A DNA stretch of 64,000 nt from contig OZ253939.1 of assembly GCA_965267245.1 (NCBI GenBank), forward strand, positions 3,100,001 through 3,164,000. The letters run 5' to 3'. The notes below the pieces were generated by a model. The model was not told the DNA's origin and ran no database searches. It saw only the letters and a program-made list of their open reading frames with translations. Position numbers and translations under genes: made by a program. Below, piece after piece: positions 1 to 9,387 of this stretch (the first letter of the stretch is position 1; every line of letters starts with the position of its first letter). The stretch is from JANSWY01 sp965267245 (lineage in GTDB: Bacteria; Bacteroidota; Bacteroidia; Cytophagales; Cyclobacteriaceae).

Positions 1-1035
1 CCTCACAAATTCATAGTCTGGTTAGTAGATAGGAATGAGCTAGCCGAACAAGCCTTTCAATCTTTCAAAAAGCTATGGAGAATGAGAGGAGATAGAGAAA
101 TAAATGGATTTCGATTATTTGCTGGATTTGAACCAGAGTTTAATAGTGAGGATGGTGGAGTAGTTTTTTGCGGATTTGATAAATTTCATGCGGTTCTTAA
201 AAATCCCGAGCATGGGAGCTACTCAAGTGTAAAGTTTCTAATCGAAAATACAGGAGTTGTTATCATAGATGAGGCTCATCACTCCTTAGCGGAAACTTAT
301 TTTGCCACCATTCAAAAGTTTGTAAATATCCCTTTCATCAAACTTGTTGGACTCTCTGCCACTCCGGGAACCACTGACTATACTACCACACAGCAACTCG
401 TAGAACTATATTCCAATGACAAAATCACCTTGAGAGATGAAGACTGGAAAGAAGTCGGTGATTCAGTTCATTACCTTCAGGAGAGAGGGTATTTAGCTCA
501 GTTAAAAACTCAACTATTGGAAACATCATTTTCAAGTTATGAGGTTGATACTGGTCGGATACTTGATGAATTAGCGTCAGATTCTGAGCGAAATGAAAGA
601 ATACTAGAACAAATAGAGATAGCCCACAATAACCAAGAATCAACTTTGGTTTTTGCTTGTACACTGGATCATGTTTTTGCACTGATGATCATGTGCCGTT
701 ATAGGGATATCCCCACAAAATTCATCGTTGGAGAAGTTGATCAAAGTGACAGGATTCAGATATTGGAATCTTTTAAAAAAAATGAATTCTATGTTCTGAT
801 CAACTTAGATATCCTTTCTACAGGAATTGACCTTCCCAACATAAATAAGATCATTTTGGCTAGACCAATTTCATCTCCTAACCTCATCAGTCAAATCATC
901 GGACGTGCGCTGAGAGGTCCTAAGAATGGAGGGAATACCATGAATACAATCATTAATCTAAAAGACAATATAATAAATTTTCCAGGTGCCTCATTCCTAT
1001 ATAATTACTATGAGGAGCACTGGGAAAAAGTATAA
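1..1035 (+). CDS. DEAD/DEAH-box SF2 helicase, C-terminal part (partial at left edge)
   Basis: The reading frame is open from base 1, so the N-terminus (including the Walker A motif) lies outside the window; the first ATG at 82 is internal. Helicase domain 1 shows motif II as IIDEAHHS (near base 268) and motif III as LSATPG. Domain 2 follows with a STGIDLPNINK motif V and the QIIGRALRG motif VI, so this is an ATP-dependent superfamily 2 helicase of the restriction/repair type. It ends 11 bases before the GHKL ATPase gene and forms a rightward trio with it and the PLD-like gene. The trio faces an SspBCD-like phosphorothioation operon, so a role as translocase/helicase of a DNA-targeting restriction complex is inferred. 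The family call is secure; the system role is not. Confidence 0.88.
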   Translation, partial: PHKFIVWLVDRNELAEQAFQSFKKLWRMRGDREINGFRLFAGFEPEFNSEDGGVVFCGFDKFHAVLKNPEHGSYSSVKFLIENTGVVIIDEAHHSLAETYFATIQKFVNIPFIKLVGLSATPGTTDYTTTQQLVELYSNDKITLRDEDWKEVGDSVHYLQERGYLAQLKTQLLETSFSSYEVDTGRILDELASDSERNERILEQIEIAHNNQESTLVFACTLDHVFALMIMCRYRDIPTKFIVGEVDQSDRIQILESFKKNEFYVLINLDILSTGIDLPNINKIILARPISSPNLISQIIGRALRGPKNGGNTMNTIINLKDNIINFPGASFLYNYYEEHWEKV

Positions 1036-1046
1036 ATCCACGCGAT

Positions 1047-2966
1047 ATGCCGACTAATATTATAACACCGGAATTTATTCAAATGATGAGATCTTCTGAT
1101 TATCAGGGGACTTCTTATGCATTTGCTGAACTTATCGATAATTCATTCGATGCAAATGCCCAAAGCATTAAGCTGATTTGTATCGAAAAGAGAGACGCTG
1201 ATAACAAAAGATATATTGACGAAATTCTATTCTGTGATGATGGGGATGGAATGAATGATCAAACGCTGAATAACTGTTTGACATTCGCATATGGTACTAA
1301 CAGAAATATCGATGCACTGATTGAAAGTAAGAAGATCGGAAAATTCGGAATGGGATTACCTAATTCTTCAATAAGTCAATGTGAAAGAGTGGAAGTTTAT
1401 TCAAAACAAGTAGAATTATCTTGGAGAAGAAAATATTTGGATATTCAAGAGTTACTAGACAATGAATCGACCGAACTTCCTGAGTCTTCTGAAGAAGAAC
1501 TACCAAAACACTTCAAAAATGTTAGTGCTATCATTGACGCAAACAAGGGCACAATCGTATCGTGGAAGAGATGTGATCGCTTAGACCGGAGGTATTCGAG
1601 TACACTATTTAATCGAACGGAACCAATACTTGGAAGATTATTTAGGTATCATCTCTCTCTTGGGAAAAAAATTGAACTGCTAACTTTTCAGTACAATTCT
1701 ACTGACCAAACGCATGTTCTTGAAGACGCGAGAAAGGTTGTACTGTACGACCCACTGTTTCTGAAGCCTAATACATATTTGACAAAAATTTTGCGAGAGG
1801 AAAGTAGAAGGGATAATTCAATAGAGGAAGCCGCCAATGATCCCGCTACTTATTATGCCCGGTTTGTAGAGGGGTTGGCTGAAAATGAAAGCAGACCGAC
1901 TAACCAACGCCTCGAGGATCACACATACACACATAACTTTAGGTGGCAAGGAGAGATATATCCTTTTACAATAACTACTTCACACGCTGTAATAGACATA
2001 CAGAAGCCTGGGATAAGAGAAGGTGGGGGAACTAAAGTCGGTAGGGAATACGGAAAAAAAATGAACTTGGGAAATATCTATTTCACTCGGCACAATAGAG
2101 AAATATCCTGCGGACACTTTGGGTTTTATAATCAACAGCAAGAAAATAATAGGTGGTGGACTGTTGAAATTGATTTTGATGTTAAAGCTGATGAACTCAT
2201 GGGCGTATCGAATACGAAGCAAGGCATCAAGTTCACTAAAATGGATGATCGATCTCCGGAAGAAGAGTTGTACAATGAGCATACTGCAAGTCTACAGCAA
2301 GCCCGTGATGAATTGTGGTTTCAACTCACAAATAAGATCAAAAAAGCCATAAAAGGCTCACAGTCAGTTCTAAAAGAACAAGCTAAAGAGTGGGAGAATA
2401 GGATCAATCAAGATGAAGATGAAGGTGAAGGCCCTATTCCATCCGGAACTGCTCAGACTACACAGGCATACATCAAAACGGATAGTCCTAGGGAGGGCCA
2501 GTTTGATCCCGAACAAAAGAAGGACCTGCATAATGCTTTGTCCGAGAAGTATCCAAACTTATCTATAGATGATATTACTAAGGCCATTGATAAATTTGAT
2601 AAGTCTCTAGTTCGTGGTTGTATATTGTACACATCATTGGACAGTGATCAACTTTGGTCGCAAACAGAAATCCGGGGATTTCTTACCATATTTATAAATA
2701 CCAATCATCAATTCTATGAAAAAATAATCGCACCATTTAGAAGGATGGGATTTGACTCTGCATTAACCTCCATAGAGTTGTTTATTAGCAGTTTGGCTTG
2801 GGAGGAAAATGAACATTTTGATTCAGATGACAAGGCAAGGCATTTAAGAAATTTCAGAACCTTCGTTGGTGTTCACCTTAATAATTATTTAGAAGAAAAT
2901 AATATTGAAGTAACCGAAAGTGATTTTGAGCAGTTTTTAAAAGACTTTGCCGAAAATGTTACTTAA
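1047..2966 (+). CDS. GHKL (HSP90/MORC-like) ATPase, defence associated
   Basis: The N-terminal ATPase of the gyrase/HSP90/histidine kinase/MutL class is clear: the N box AELIDNSFDA at residues 27-36, the G1 box DDGDGM at 64-69 and the G2 box KFGMGL at 99-104. The remaining 500 residues match no family I can name. They include an acidic linker around residue 455 and a helical C-terminus. Bacterial GHKL proteins of this shape (MORC-like) often sit in defence loci and dimerise on ATP binding. The gene follows the helicase closely and overlaps the next gene by 20 bases, so the three are probably cotranscribed and act together. The DNA-clamp role is inferred, not seen. Confidence 0.8.
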   Translation: MPTNIITPEFIQMMRSSDYQGTSYAFAELIDNSFDANAQSIKLICIEKRDADNKRYIDEILFCDDGDGMNDQTLNNCLTFAYGTNRNIDALIESKKIGKFGMGLPNSSISQCERVEVYSKQVELSWRRKYLDIQELLDNESTELPESSEEELPKHFKNVSAIIDANKGTIVSWKRCDRLDRRYSSTLFNRTEPILGRLFRYHLSLGKKIELLTFQYNSTDQTHVLEDARKVVLYDPLFLKPNTYLTKILREESRRDNSIEEAANDPATYYARFVEGLAENESRPTNQRLEDHTYTHNFRWQGEIYPFTITTSHAVIDIQKPGIREGGGTKVGREYGKKMNLGNIYFTRHNREISCGHFGFYNQQQENNRWWTVEIDFDVKADELMGVSNTKQGIKFTKMDDRSPEEELYNEHTASLQQARDELWFQLTNKIKKAIKGSQSVLKEQAKEWENRINQDEDEGEGPIPSGTAQTTQAYIKTDSPREGQFDPEQKKDLHNALSEKYPNLSIDDITKAIDKFDKSLVRGCILYTSLDSDQLWSQTEIRGFLTIFINTNHQFYEKIIAPFRRMGFDSALTSIELFISSLAWEENEHFDSDDKARHLRNFRTFVGVHLNNYLEENNIEVTESDFEQFLKDFAENVT

Positions 2967-3903
2967 AAATGGCCTAAATCTTACTCATGAACTAAAGGAC
3001 TTTATACGTCAATCTGAAAACTCGACTGTATTGGTGCCTTATGTAAAACTTCGATCACTTGAAGAATTATATAAAGATGTGCCTACTCCGGAGGTATTGG
3101 TGGTAAGATGGGATCCAATAGATTTCGTGTCTGGAGTTTCAGATATCGAAATTTTTGATTTCTGTAAAGCGAACAGCATAACACTCTATAGGAATCACCG
3201 TCTTCATTTGAAGGCTTTTATCTCAAATTTTCAGAGATGTTTCTTAGGCAGTGCAAATATTACTTCTAAGGGAATAAACCTTCCTGAAAACTCAAATCAC
3301 AACTATGAGCTTGCTACCACTGTCGATGACTTGTCTATCGAAGACCGGCTTTATTTCAATATCATCCTAAACGAAAGCTCATTGATTACGGACAACATCT
3401 ATCAACAGATTCTACAACAAATACCAGAAGCTAAGGCTAGGTTTCCCAAACCAAGCAAGTTCAAAATCGGAATTGAATATCCAGACAAAAATTTCTTAAT
3501 CTCTTCGCTTCCTATGACCTATGATTTGGACATACTTCAAACCATCTACAAGGAACGAGAGCATCCCGATGAGGTTGAACTTAACTGTGCATTGCACGAT
3601 CTAGCCTTATATGGAATTACATTTGGACTATCCGAAAATGATTTTATTGAACGACTAAGGGTATCATTTTTCAAGCATCCTTTCATAATAGGTTTCTTGG
3701 ATCAACTGGATGAGAAAGGGCAGTTATACTTTGGTGAAGCAAAGGCTTGGATTCAAAATAATTGCTCCGATGTACCCACACCTAGAAAATGGGAAATTAC
3801 CTCGAACATCCAGATTCTCTATCGCTGGATTAAACGTTTAGGAGATGGGAAATATGGAGTAGATCGACCTAATTATTCCGAAAGGCTTTACTTGATCAAA
3901 TAA
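2947..3903 (+). CDS. Phospholipase D-like domain protein, putative nuclease
   Basis: One HKD-like motif is present: HLK at residues 87-89, then GSANITSKG from 101, with the same spacing as bacterial PLD-family endonucleases, which work as dimers when they carry one motif. The usual aspartate five residues after the lysine is replaced by Asn94, so activity may be altered or the register may differ. No signal peptide is seen, so a cytoplasmic DNA target is likely. The start overlaps the GHKL gene by 20 bases. The 3' end overlaps the oppositely oriented sspD-like gene by 8 bases, so the two defence operons run tail to tail with no room for a terminator. Most likely the nuclease of the helicase/GHKL/PLD set. 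Confidence 0.72.
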   Translation: MPKMLLKNGLNLTHELKDFIRQSENSTVLVPYVKLRSLEELYKDVPTPEVLVVRWDPIDFVSGVSDIEIFDFCKANSITLYRNHRLHLKAFISNFQRCFLGSANITSKGINLPENSNHNYELATTVDDLSIEDRLYFNIILNESSLITDNIYQQILQQIPEAKARFPKPSKFKIGIEYPDKNFLISSLPMTYDLDILQTIYKEREHPDEVELNCALHDLALYGITFGLSENDFIERLRVSFFKHPFIIGFLDQLDEKGQLYFGEAKAWIQNNCSDVPTPRKWEITSNIQILYRWIKRLGDGKYGVDRPNYSERLYLIK

Positions 3904-5023
3904 AACAACTAGCACAACCTACACCTTCAGCCTCTAGAACCTCATCTTTCCAACTGTTCCCATTACGCTTTTTACTGAGTCTTTTTGTCCTCAAGAAATG
4001 CTCCTTCTTAATTGCCTGTATTCTCTCTGGTTTGGCTAGTTCATCCAACGTTTCTTCTTCCATCCAAGTGTAGCCCTCTTTTTCATATTCTTGGGCTTTC
4101 TCGAACAAGTCCAGATGATTCTCGAACAACCAAACCCATTCGATCTTTTGCTGATAAAAGCAAAAAAAGCATCCGGATCGGCTCCTGGCATATTCCCCGG
4201 TTTGTACTTCTCCGTCAATTTCAACCTGATACTTTTTCTTGTCATAATAAGCGGGAATCCCTACTCCACTATCTTCCAGAATGCTAAAGATATCATTGAT
4301 CTTTAGTGTGTCTTCATTTTCAACCAGTGGGAAATCGTCTAGTTTTCCAACTGGATATTCTGTAGTCTTCAGGTACTCAAATACCACCTTGTTAAAGGTT
4401 GAAATACTACAATCCAAAAGTGCATCCAACTTTTGACGTTGAGTAAACTCAGTTGAGATAGGTCGTTCAGCAATGTCTAAAATAGTATTTGCCAGGTGAT
4501 GTGGTGCAAACTCATTATACAGTCCAGTTAAATCCTCCATATTGGGGTTTGCAAGGACTAATTTGATCACGTCTTCGCTCCAGATGTTTCTTCGAAATGG
4601 AAAAATTGACTGTACATTGGGCTTTTTTGATATATACCCCTCTCGTTCCTCATCGCCACGAATACCAACATAGGAAATCGTTGGCTCATCTCCAATGTAT
4701 CTTTCAAATGGCTCTAACTTTAATTTTTTAGTACACCAGCGAGCTGTGGAGGAGGGTAAATAACCACCGTACTCAGCTAAAAAATGATCAAAAGTAGTCT
4801 TGTGAGGAGTATCCTTCTCAGGATTCACCGCCATAATCTGCTTTATATTTTTACCTAAGCAACTATTGAGTTTTTCAACTAGTTCATAGGTTTCATCTAG
4901 TTCTTTACCGGTATCACAAGTGTAGTATTCCACATCTATCTCCGGATGCCTATCTTTTAAATACAGCGCCAAAGCAGCACTATCCTTTCCTCCTGAAATA
5001 CCTAACACATGCTTAACTTCCAT
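3896..5023 (-). CDS. sspD: PAPS reductase-family protein, SspD/DndC-like DNA phosphorothioation enzyme
   Basis: The ATP-pyrophosphatase P-loop SGGKDS is at residues 10-15, and the ARWCTKK motif typical of PAPS reductase relatives is at 94-100. Two cysteine pairs (Cys285/288 and Cys370/373) could hold an iron-sulfur cluster, as in DndC-type enzymes. The family adenylates or reduces sulfur substrates; in SspD and DndC it helps put sulfur on the DNA backbone. It is the last gene of a leftward operon, one base downstream of the large ATPase, in the order DUF4007, P-loop ATPase, PAPS reductase that defines SspB-SspC-SspD. A BREX type 4 BrxP is the main alternative, but no PglZ or BrxL is present. 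No cysteine desulfurase (SspA) is in the window; a housekeeping IscS could supply sulfur. Confidence 0.78.
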   Translation of the reverse strand: MEVKHVLGISGGKDSAALALYLKDRHPEIDVEYYTCDTGKELDETYELVEKLNSCLGKNIKQIMAVNPEKDTPHKTTFDHFLAEYGGYLPSSTARWCTKKLKLEPFERYIGDEPTISYVGIRGDEEREGYISKKPNVQSIFPFRRNIWSEDVIKLVLANPNMEDLTGLYNEFAPHHLANTILDIAERPISTEFTQRQKLDALLDCSISTFNKVVFEYLKTTEYPVGKLDDFPLVENEDTLKINDIFSILEDSGVGIPAYYDKKKYQVEIDGEVQTGEYARSRSGCFFCFYQQKIEWVWLFENHLDLFEKAQEYEKEGYTWMEEETLDELAKPERIQAIKKEHFLRTKRLSKKRNGNSWKDEVLEAEGVGCASCFI

Positions 5024-5024
5024 A

Positions 5025-8000
5025 CTACAGTTTTTTTAGTAACCTGACCAATGCCGCTTTTCCTAAATTTTTATTTTTCTTGATCAACTCGGAAAGTTGC
5101 TCTTCAAGTTCCGATAATTCAGTCTCAGTTTCAGGTTTGATGATGATGTTTTCTATACGTTTTTCACCACTTACTTCAGTCAGTTGTAACTGGATGATAT
5201 CTTCCTCTTTTCTCTCCTCTTTTAATTGATGCAATTCAACTAAGCTTTCAAGACCCTCCAGCATTTTTATGGTGTTATCTGACAATAGCACCTCTTCATC
5301 GTCCAGAATTTTTTGCAAGGGTTTACCAAGTATCACATCTGCGAGTGATTTTAGCCATGAATCACGATCATCCAGTTTTGACATGATACGATTCACCAGT
5401 GTTTTTTCCTTGGCTAATAACAAATGCGGTTTAAGCTCCTTAAATCGTGATTGAATTTTGGGCTTGTAGCTTGCAAACTCTGTTTCTTTTATTCCAAGTG
5501 TAGAAAGTAAGAGTTTTTCATATCTATCAAGTAAATGATCATAGCTGGTACGAATTTCATATATAGCCTCGTTTAGATGCTTAATGAAACCTTCCAATTC
5601 ATTGTTGCCTCCTTCTTGAAGATTTAAATTTTTATATCCCAAACCTTTAGGAAGTTCATCTAACAGTGCTGTTTCAGGATCTTTAGCTTTAGCAATAGCA
5701 TCCCGTACACCCTTGGCTGCTGGTGACATCCGGTTACTCTTTTGAGCATATTCCGGCAGGTTTCTGTAAAAGGCAATGAACCGACTGAATATAGCAATAA
5801 GGGAGCTAGCGGTTTTCCTATTATCTGCCTCCAAGCCAGTTATCTCTTTGTATTTATGAAATAAATTAAGCTTTACGCCATCTACCTGATATGCTTTTAC
5901 ATAGTAGTTAGATGGTTTTTTATGAAGCAAATCCAATACTTCACTTGTGAGATAAGGTATGTAGCCTTCTTCTTTATGGAACAGTGCATAGTCCTGATCT
6001 TTCACAATTAAAAAGATTGGAATCCAGAAATCTATAAATCCTTTTTTGAGCTTGAAAGGTGGCCGAGCCAATGAGTCGTATAAAACAGAAATATTCTTTT
6101 TTACCGTTTTGGAATCCTCAAGAAATTGAACGCAATGATCCCAAAGAGGCCAGAAAGACTCATCATCCGGTTTAGTCAAGAAGTATGATCCATTCTCAAA
6201 TTTGTGAATACCAGTTTCCTTCAATAGACTTAGGTAAATAGTCTTTTGTGGGGGAAATTTCTTTGCATCATAACTCAAGTTTTCATTCTCGGCATGATCC
6301 AAGAGATCCCTCAAAAGGTTCTTACGAGCAGTGAGTATTGGACTACTTAAGTACTCTTTATTGACCATCTCATTGTTATAAGCTGGTGCCAAAACGTATG
6401 CCTCTTTTGCAGCTTGAGACAGTAACTTATTTAAGGTTGCTTTAGAATTGACCGAAACATTTTTTCCTTGATAAAACCAAGCTACATTCTCATTACTCCC
6501 ATAAAGGCCAGCTTCCAATATTTCATCGAGTTTGTTGATCTCATGTTTTCTTTCTTCCAGGAGTAGTTTTTTTGCCGCCTTATCGTCCGGATATTTTTTA
6601 ATAATGTAATCGATCTTTTCGATCTCAAATAATGTCTTATTGATCGAATCAGTATCCGCTAAAAGCACGAAAACCTGAGCTTTCGTCTCTAGTGAAACCT
6701 TTTGAATTTCCTTTTTATCAATAGTGTCATTAATGATCAAATTAATGTATCCATCAGTTTCTCCTTGAGGTTCCAGAACATCGATTTCTTCAGTGATATT
6801 GAATCTGAAAAATCTAGGTATTCCTTTTTGATAATAGATACCCTTTGCAAAAACAACTGGAGGATCCAAATAGTAATTAATCCTCTCAGATAGGTCGATA
6901 GACGGACTTATTTTGCTACTTGCTTCAATTAGCTCCTGCTCGATATCTACATCCGTACCATCAATGAAGAAGTATTTATTCTTATGATTGAAGAATTTGA
7001 TGATCCGCTGTTCAATCAGCTTATCTATTAATCTATCAGGATCTTTGATATTCAATGCCAACTGTGCATAGGTATCTAAGAAGTGCCTGTCCAGTCTTCC
7101 AAGTGGCTTGGAAAACAGGTTAATTAGCCCAATACATTTTATGATATTGGCTATATCCTCAAAGTCATCAGGGTTAAGTGCATCGGCTTTTTCCAAAGCC
7201 GTAAGTATTGCGCGCCATTGAGGTTTGTGTGGATTCGAGTCTTTATCTTCTAATTCACTTGTAAGATTTTTTGTTAGGTAATCAAATACCTTCGCAACGT
7301 GATAAGTTTCGTTTTCTGAGGACTTGAAATTGACCAGTGCACTTTGGTCATTCGAAGATAGAAATGTAAACAATGATCTTTCATTCTGTCCATATCTCTG
7401 CAGAGCCTGAGTTAAAACATTAGCAGATAAATAGTCCAATGGATATAGCTTTCGGGCTAAATCAGCGTCAAGGTTCTCAGCATTGGATATCAGCTTACTT
7501 TCATTGATATCTTTAAATAGAAGATCAAAATTTTTCTTACTGCTGACACTTATTCCATGCTCTTGAATACGTTCTGAGGCTAGAAAGAGCAACTGTTCGA
7601 CTGGCTCATCAAATGAAATGTCTATTAAACGGCCTTTTACTTTCTCCCATTCTTTCTTTTGAGCACGATCAAGTCCTTTGGCGTAAGCTCCAAAATTTTG
7701 ATGCAGGGTGGTGATCAGAATTACATTCCTCTCTGGGTCATTAGCTGTTTCGGCTAATTTCTGGATGAAGTAAAGCTCCTTCTCAGGATTGTTCCTTGCT
7801 GCATACTCCAGGAACTTGCCGAATTCATCAATCAGAAATATTAGAATCTTACCCTCATTCTTGAGTTTCTTACTCCTAGCTACAATTTCCTTGAAAAGCA
7901 CATCATCAGAAGCCGTGCTTTTGAGATTTAGTTTTTCCCTTAGAACTTCTGTAAGTGAATTGGCTTCACCTATGATTTTGAAAAAATCAAATTGCTTAAT

Positions 8001-8243
8001 GCCATTGAATTGTCCGTTTAACGGAGCGAAATAAGCCTTGTCATTCTGTAAATTCTTTTCAAGTGCCCACAGAAAACTTGATTTACCTGTACCATAAGAC
8101 CCTATGATATTGAATGAATGATGCCCTGACTTGTATCCCTGAATAAGTCTTTGATACACATCCAGCGCATTAGGCGTAGTTATGTAATGGATGTCATTTT
8201 TGACATCTCGCTCAATATTAGTCGATGTTGTATACCTGTGCAT
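5025..8243 (-). CDS. sspC: Large P-loop ATPase, SspC-like
   Basis: A 1072-residue protein with Walker A GSYGTGKSS at residues 48-56 and Walker B ILIFLIDEFGKF from 133. The rest is mostly alpha-helical with no second recognisable enzyme domain. The N-terminal part resembles the AAA+-like ATPases of phosphorothioation (SspC) and BREX (BrxC/PglY) systems. It overlaps the upstream DUF4007 gene by 26 bases and is followed one base later by the PAPS reductase gene, so the three are translationally linked. By analogy it would power or gate assembly of the modification complex on DNA. The ATPase call is firm; the SspC name rests on gene order and size. Confidence 0.75.
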   Translation of the reverse strand: MHRYTTSTNIERDVKNDIHYITTPNALDVYQRLIQGYKSGHHSFNIIGSYGTGKSSFLWALEKNLQNDKAYFAPLNGQFNGIKQFDFFKIIGEANSLTEVLREKLNLKSTASDDVLFKEIVARSKKLKNEGKILIFLIDEFGKFLEYAARNNPEKELYFIQKLAETANDPERNVILITTLHQNFGAYAKGLDRAQKKEWEKVKGRLIDISFDEPVEQLLFLASERIQEHGISVSSKKNFDLLFKDINESKLISNAENLDADLARKLYPLDYLSANVLTQALQRYGQNERSLFTFLSSNDQSALVNFKSSENETYHVAKVFDYLTKNLTSELEDKDSNPHKPQWRAILTALEKADALNPDDFEDIANIIKCIGLINLFSKPLGRLDRHFLDTYAQLALNIKDPDRLIDKLIEQRIIKFFNHKNKYFFIDGTDVDIEQELIEASSKISPSIDLSERINYYLDPPVVFAKGIYYQKGIPRFFRFNITEEIDVLEPQGETDGYINLIINDTIDKKEIQKVSLETKAQVFVLLADTDSINKTLFEIEKIDYIIKKYPDDKAAKKLLLEERKHEINKLDEILEAGLYGSNENVAWFYQGKNVSVNSKATLNKLLSQAAKEAYVLAPAYNNEMVNKEYLSSPILTARKNLLRDLLDHAENENLSYDAKKFPPQKTIYLSLLKETGIHKFENGSYFLTKPDDESFWPLWDHCVQFLEDSKTVKKNISVLYDSLARPPFKLKKGFIDFWIPIFLIVKDQDYALFHKEEGYIPYLTSEVLDLLHKKPSNYYVKAYQVDGVKLNLFHKYKEITGLEADNRKTASSLIAIFSRFIAFYRNLPEYAQKSNRMSPAAKGVRDAIAKAKDPETALLDELPKGLGYKNLNLQEGGNNELEGFIKHLNEAIYEIRTSYDHLLDRYEKLLLSTLGIKETEFASYKPKIQSRFKELKPHLLLAKEKTLVNRIMSKLDDRDSWLKSLADVILGKPLQKILDDEEVLLSDNTIKMLEGLESLVELHQLKEERKEEDIIQLQLTEVSGEKRIENIIIKPETETELSELEEQLSELIKKNKNLGKAALVRLLKKL

Positions 8244-9105
8244 TGTAGTAATCTTCTAATATGTCCCATTTATCGGGTGATCCTTTAATTTGAACTTCTT
8301 TTCTGCCGGCATCCTCTTTGTAGACGACAAAATCATATTTATCGCATAGGTTGGATATTTGGTACTCCAAGCCTTCAGCGTTACAGCCTAGACTATCGGC
8401 AATATTCACTTGAATCGTATCAAACGAAATGGACACCTCTTCTGCAAACTGATCTAAAAGCATGTAGAGGAATATTTCAGAAGGAAGCTCTCTTCGTTCA
8501 GTGACTTTCAGCTGATACAGTTCGCCTTCGGTCAAATCACCTCCATCTATCTTATCAATCAAATTGAGTCCTATGAAGATGGATGAGAGGTCATCCTCTA
8601 ATTCTTTACCTCCTTTTCTTTCAAGAAAGTAAGTTTTTAAAAATACTTTGATATCATTTTTCAATGTCGCCTCAGCAACTGAAGAGCCGCTGCGCTGCGA
8701 TTCCCTGGTCAAGTACCTCAAAAGCTGCTGGATAGTAAACTGAGAATTCACCTTCGTCTTCCTAAACTCTCGAAAGAATAATGAGTATATGGAGGCAGTC
8801 TCCGATTTAACTAGGTGATACTGCAAGAGCCATAACGTTCCTTCGTACTCCAGAAATGGGTCAAACCCCTTTTTATTATCAAATAAAGCATGTGCAATCT
8901 CAGTCAATTGATTTTGCTCATTTTTAAGGTTAAACGCCTTCATCCAGAAGTTGATTGAAGCAACCATGTTTTTACCAACACCTAATTTGACTACCGCGTC
9001 ATCGGCATTAAAGGCATGATCTTCTCTTAAGAAATCATACCCTTTTTTAAGCCAGAAATGTCGGCAATGAAAGGTTTCATGTCCGGTGAAAGTCAGTCTA
9101 TTCAT
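8218..9105 (-). CDS. sspB: DUF4007 family protein, SspB-like
   Basis: The N-terminus FTGHETFHCRHFWLKKG (residues 5-21), followed by a conserved GVGKNMV segment, is typical of DUF4007 proteins. DUF4007 defines SspB, the DNA-nicking component proposed to open one strand before sulfur insertion in single-strand phosphorothioation. No classical nuclease motif is obvious by eye. The start overlaps the preceding 63-residue gene by 8 bases and the end overlaps the ATPase gene by 26, so it is part of one operon. Family membership is confident. The nicking role is taken from what is known of SspB, not from residues seen here. Confidence 0.8.
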   Translation of the reverse strand: MNRLTFTGHETFHCRHFWLKKGYDFLREDHAFNADDAVVKLGVGKNMVASINFWMKAFNLKNEQNQLTEIAHALFDNKKGFDPFLEYEGTLWLLQYHLVKSETASIYSLFFREFRKTKVNSQFTIQQLLRYLTRESQRSGSSVAEATLKNDIKVFLKTYFLERKGGKELEDDLSSIFIGLNLIDKIDGGDLTEGELYQLKVTERRELPSEIFLYMLLDQFAEEVSISFDTIQVNIADSLGCNAEGLEYQISNLCDKYDFVVYKEDAGRKEVQIKGSPDKWDILEDYYNAQVYNID

Positions 9106-9289
9106 TTACCTTCTCATTCTTTGATTTTGGAAATAAAATAAGCTGGTCGGCATTCTCCATGAACTCTTCGGCCTGTTGAACAAACCAATCTTTCATAGTC
9201 AAATCCTTGAGTCGAAGCACCTTATAAAGAGCTTTTTTAAACTCTGGATCTACTTCAATTACTACTTTTCCTGAATCACCTTGTGCCAT
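9098..9289 (-). CDS. Small protein at head of ssp-like operon, possible autoregulator
   Basis: This 63-residue protein starts the leftward defence operon and overlaps sspB by 8 bases. A short beta-like segment (KVVIEVDPEFKKALYKVL) is followed by a helix-rich stretch, a pattern like ribbon-helix-helix or antitoxin-type DNA-binding proteins, but no family is certain. A palindrome lies 9-33 bases upstream of its start, and nothing else in the operon looks like a transcription factor. Autoregulation of the modification operon is therefore a reasonable inference. It could instead be a small structural partner of SspB. Confidence 0.55.
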   Translation of the reverse strand: MAQGDSGKVVIEVDPEFKKALYKVLRLKDLTMKDWFVQQAEEFMENADQLILFPKSKNEKVNE

Positions 9290-9297
9290 TACTCAGT

Positions 9298-9322
9298 CAT
9301 GTTATGTGATATATGTAACATG
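9298..9322. promoter_or_regulatory. Palindrome upstream of ssp-like operon, candidate operator
   Basis: CATGTTA and TAACATG arms are separated by 11 bases. The site lies in the 98-base gap between the nuclease-like gene and the first gene of the leftward sspBCD-like operon. Position and symmetry suit a dimeric repressor site, perhaps for the adjacent 63-residue protein. No -7/-33 promoter could be assigned with confidence. Confidence 0.4.
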
Positions 9323-9387
9323 ATGTGAAATTAGTAAATTCAAATGAGGAAGTCTAGTATTAATGTCAGTATTGCTGGGAGGAAAAC

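Noticed and set aside
1..3903. DISARM (helicase plus PLD DrmC)
   Set aside because: No DUF1998 protein, DrmB or methyltransferase is seen; the GHKL ATPase is not part of DISARM.
3896..9105. BREX type 4 assignment for the PAPS reductase/ATPase genes
   Set aside because: No PglZ, BrxL or methylase is present, and the DUF4007 gene with this order points to SspBCD.
9298..9322. Palindrome read as a XerCD/dif-like integration site for the element
   Set aside because: Arms and spacer do not match the 11+6+11 layout I know, and its position just before an operon start fits an operator better.
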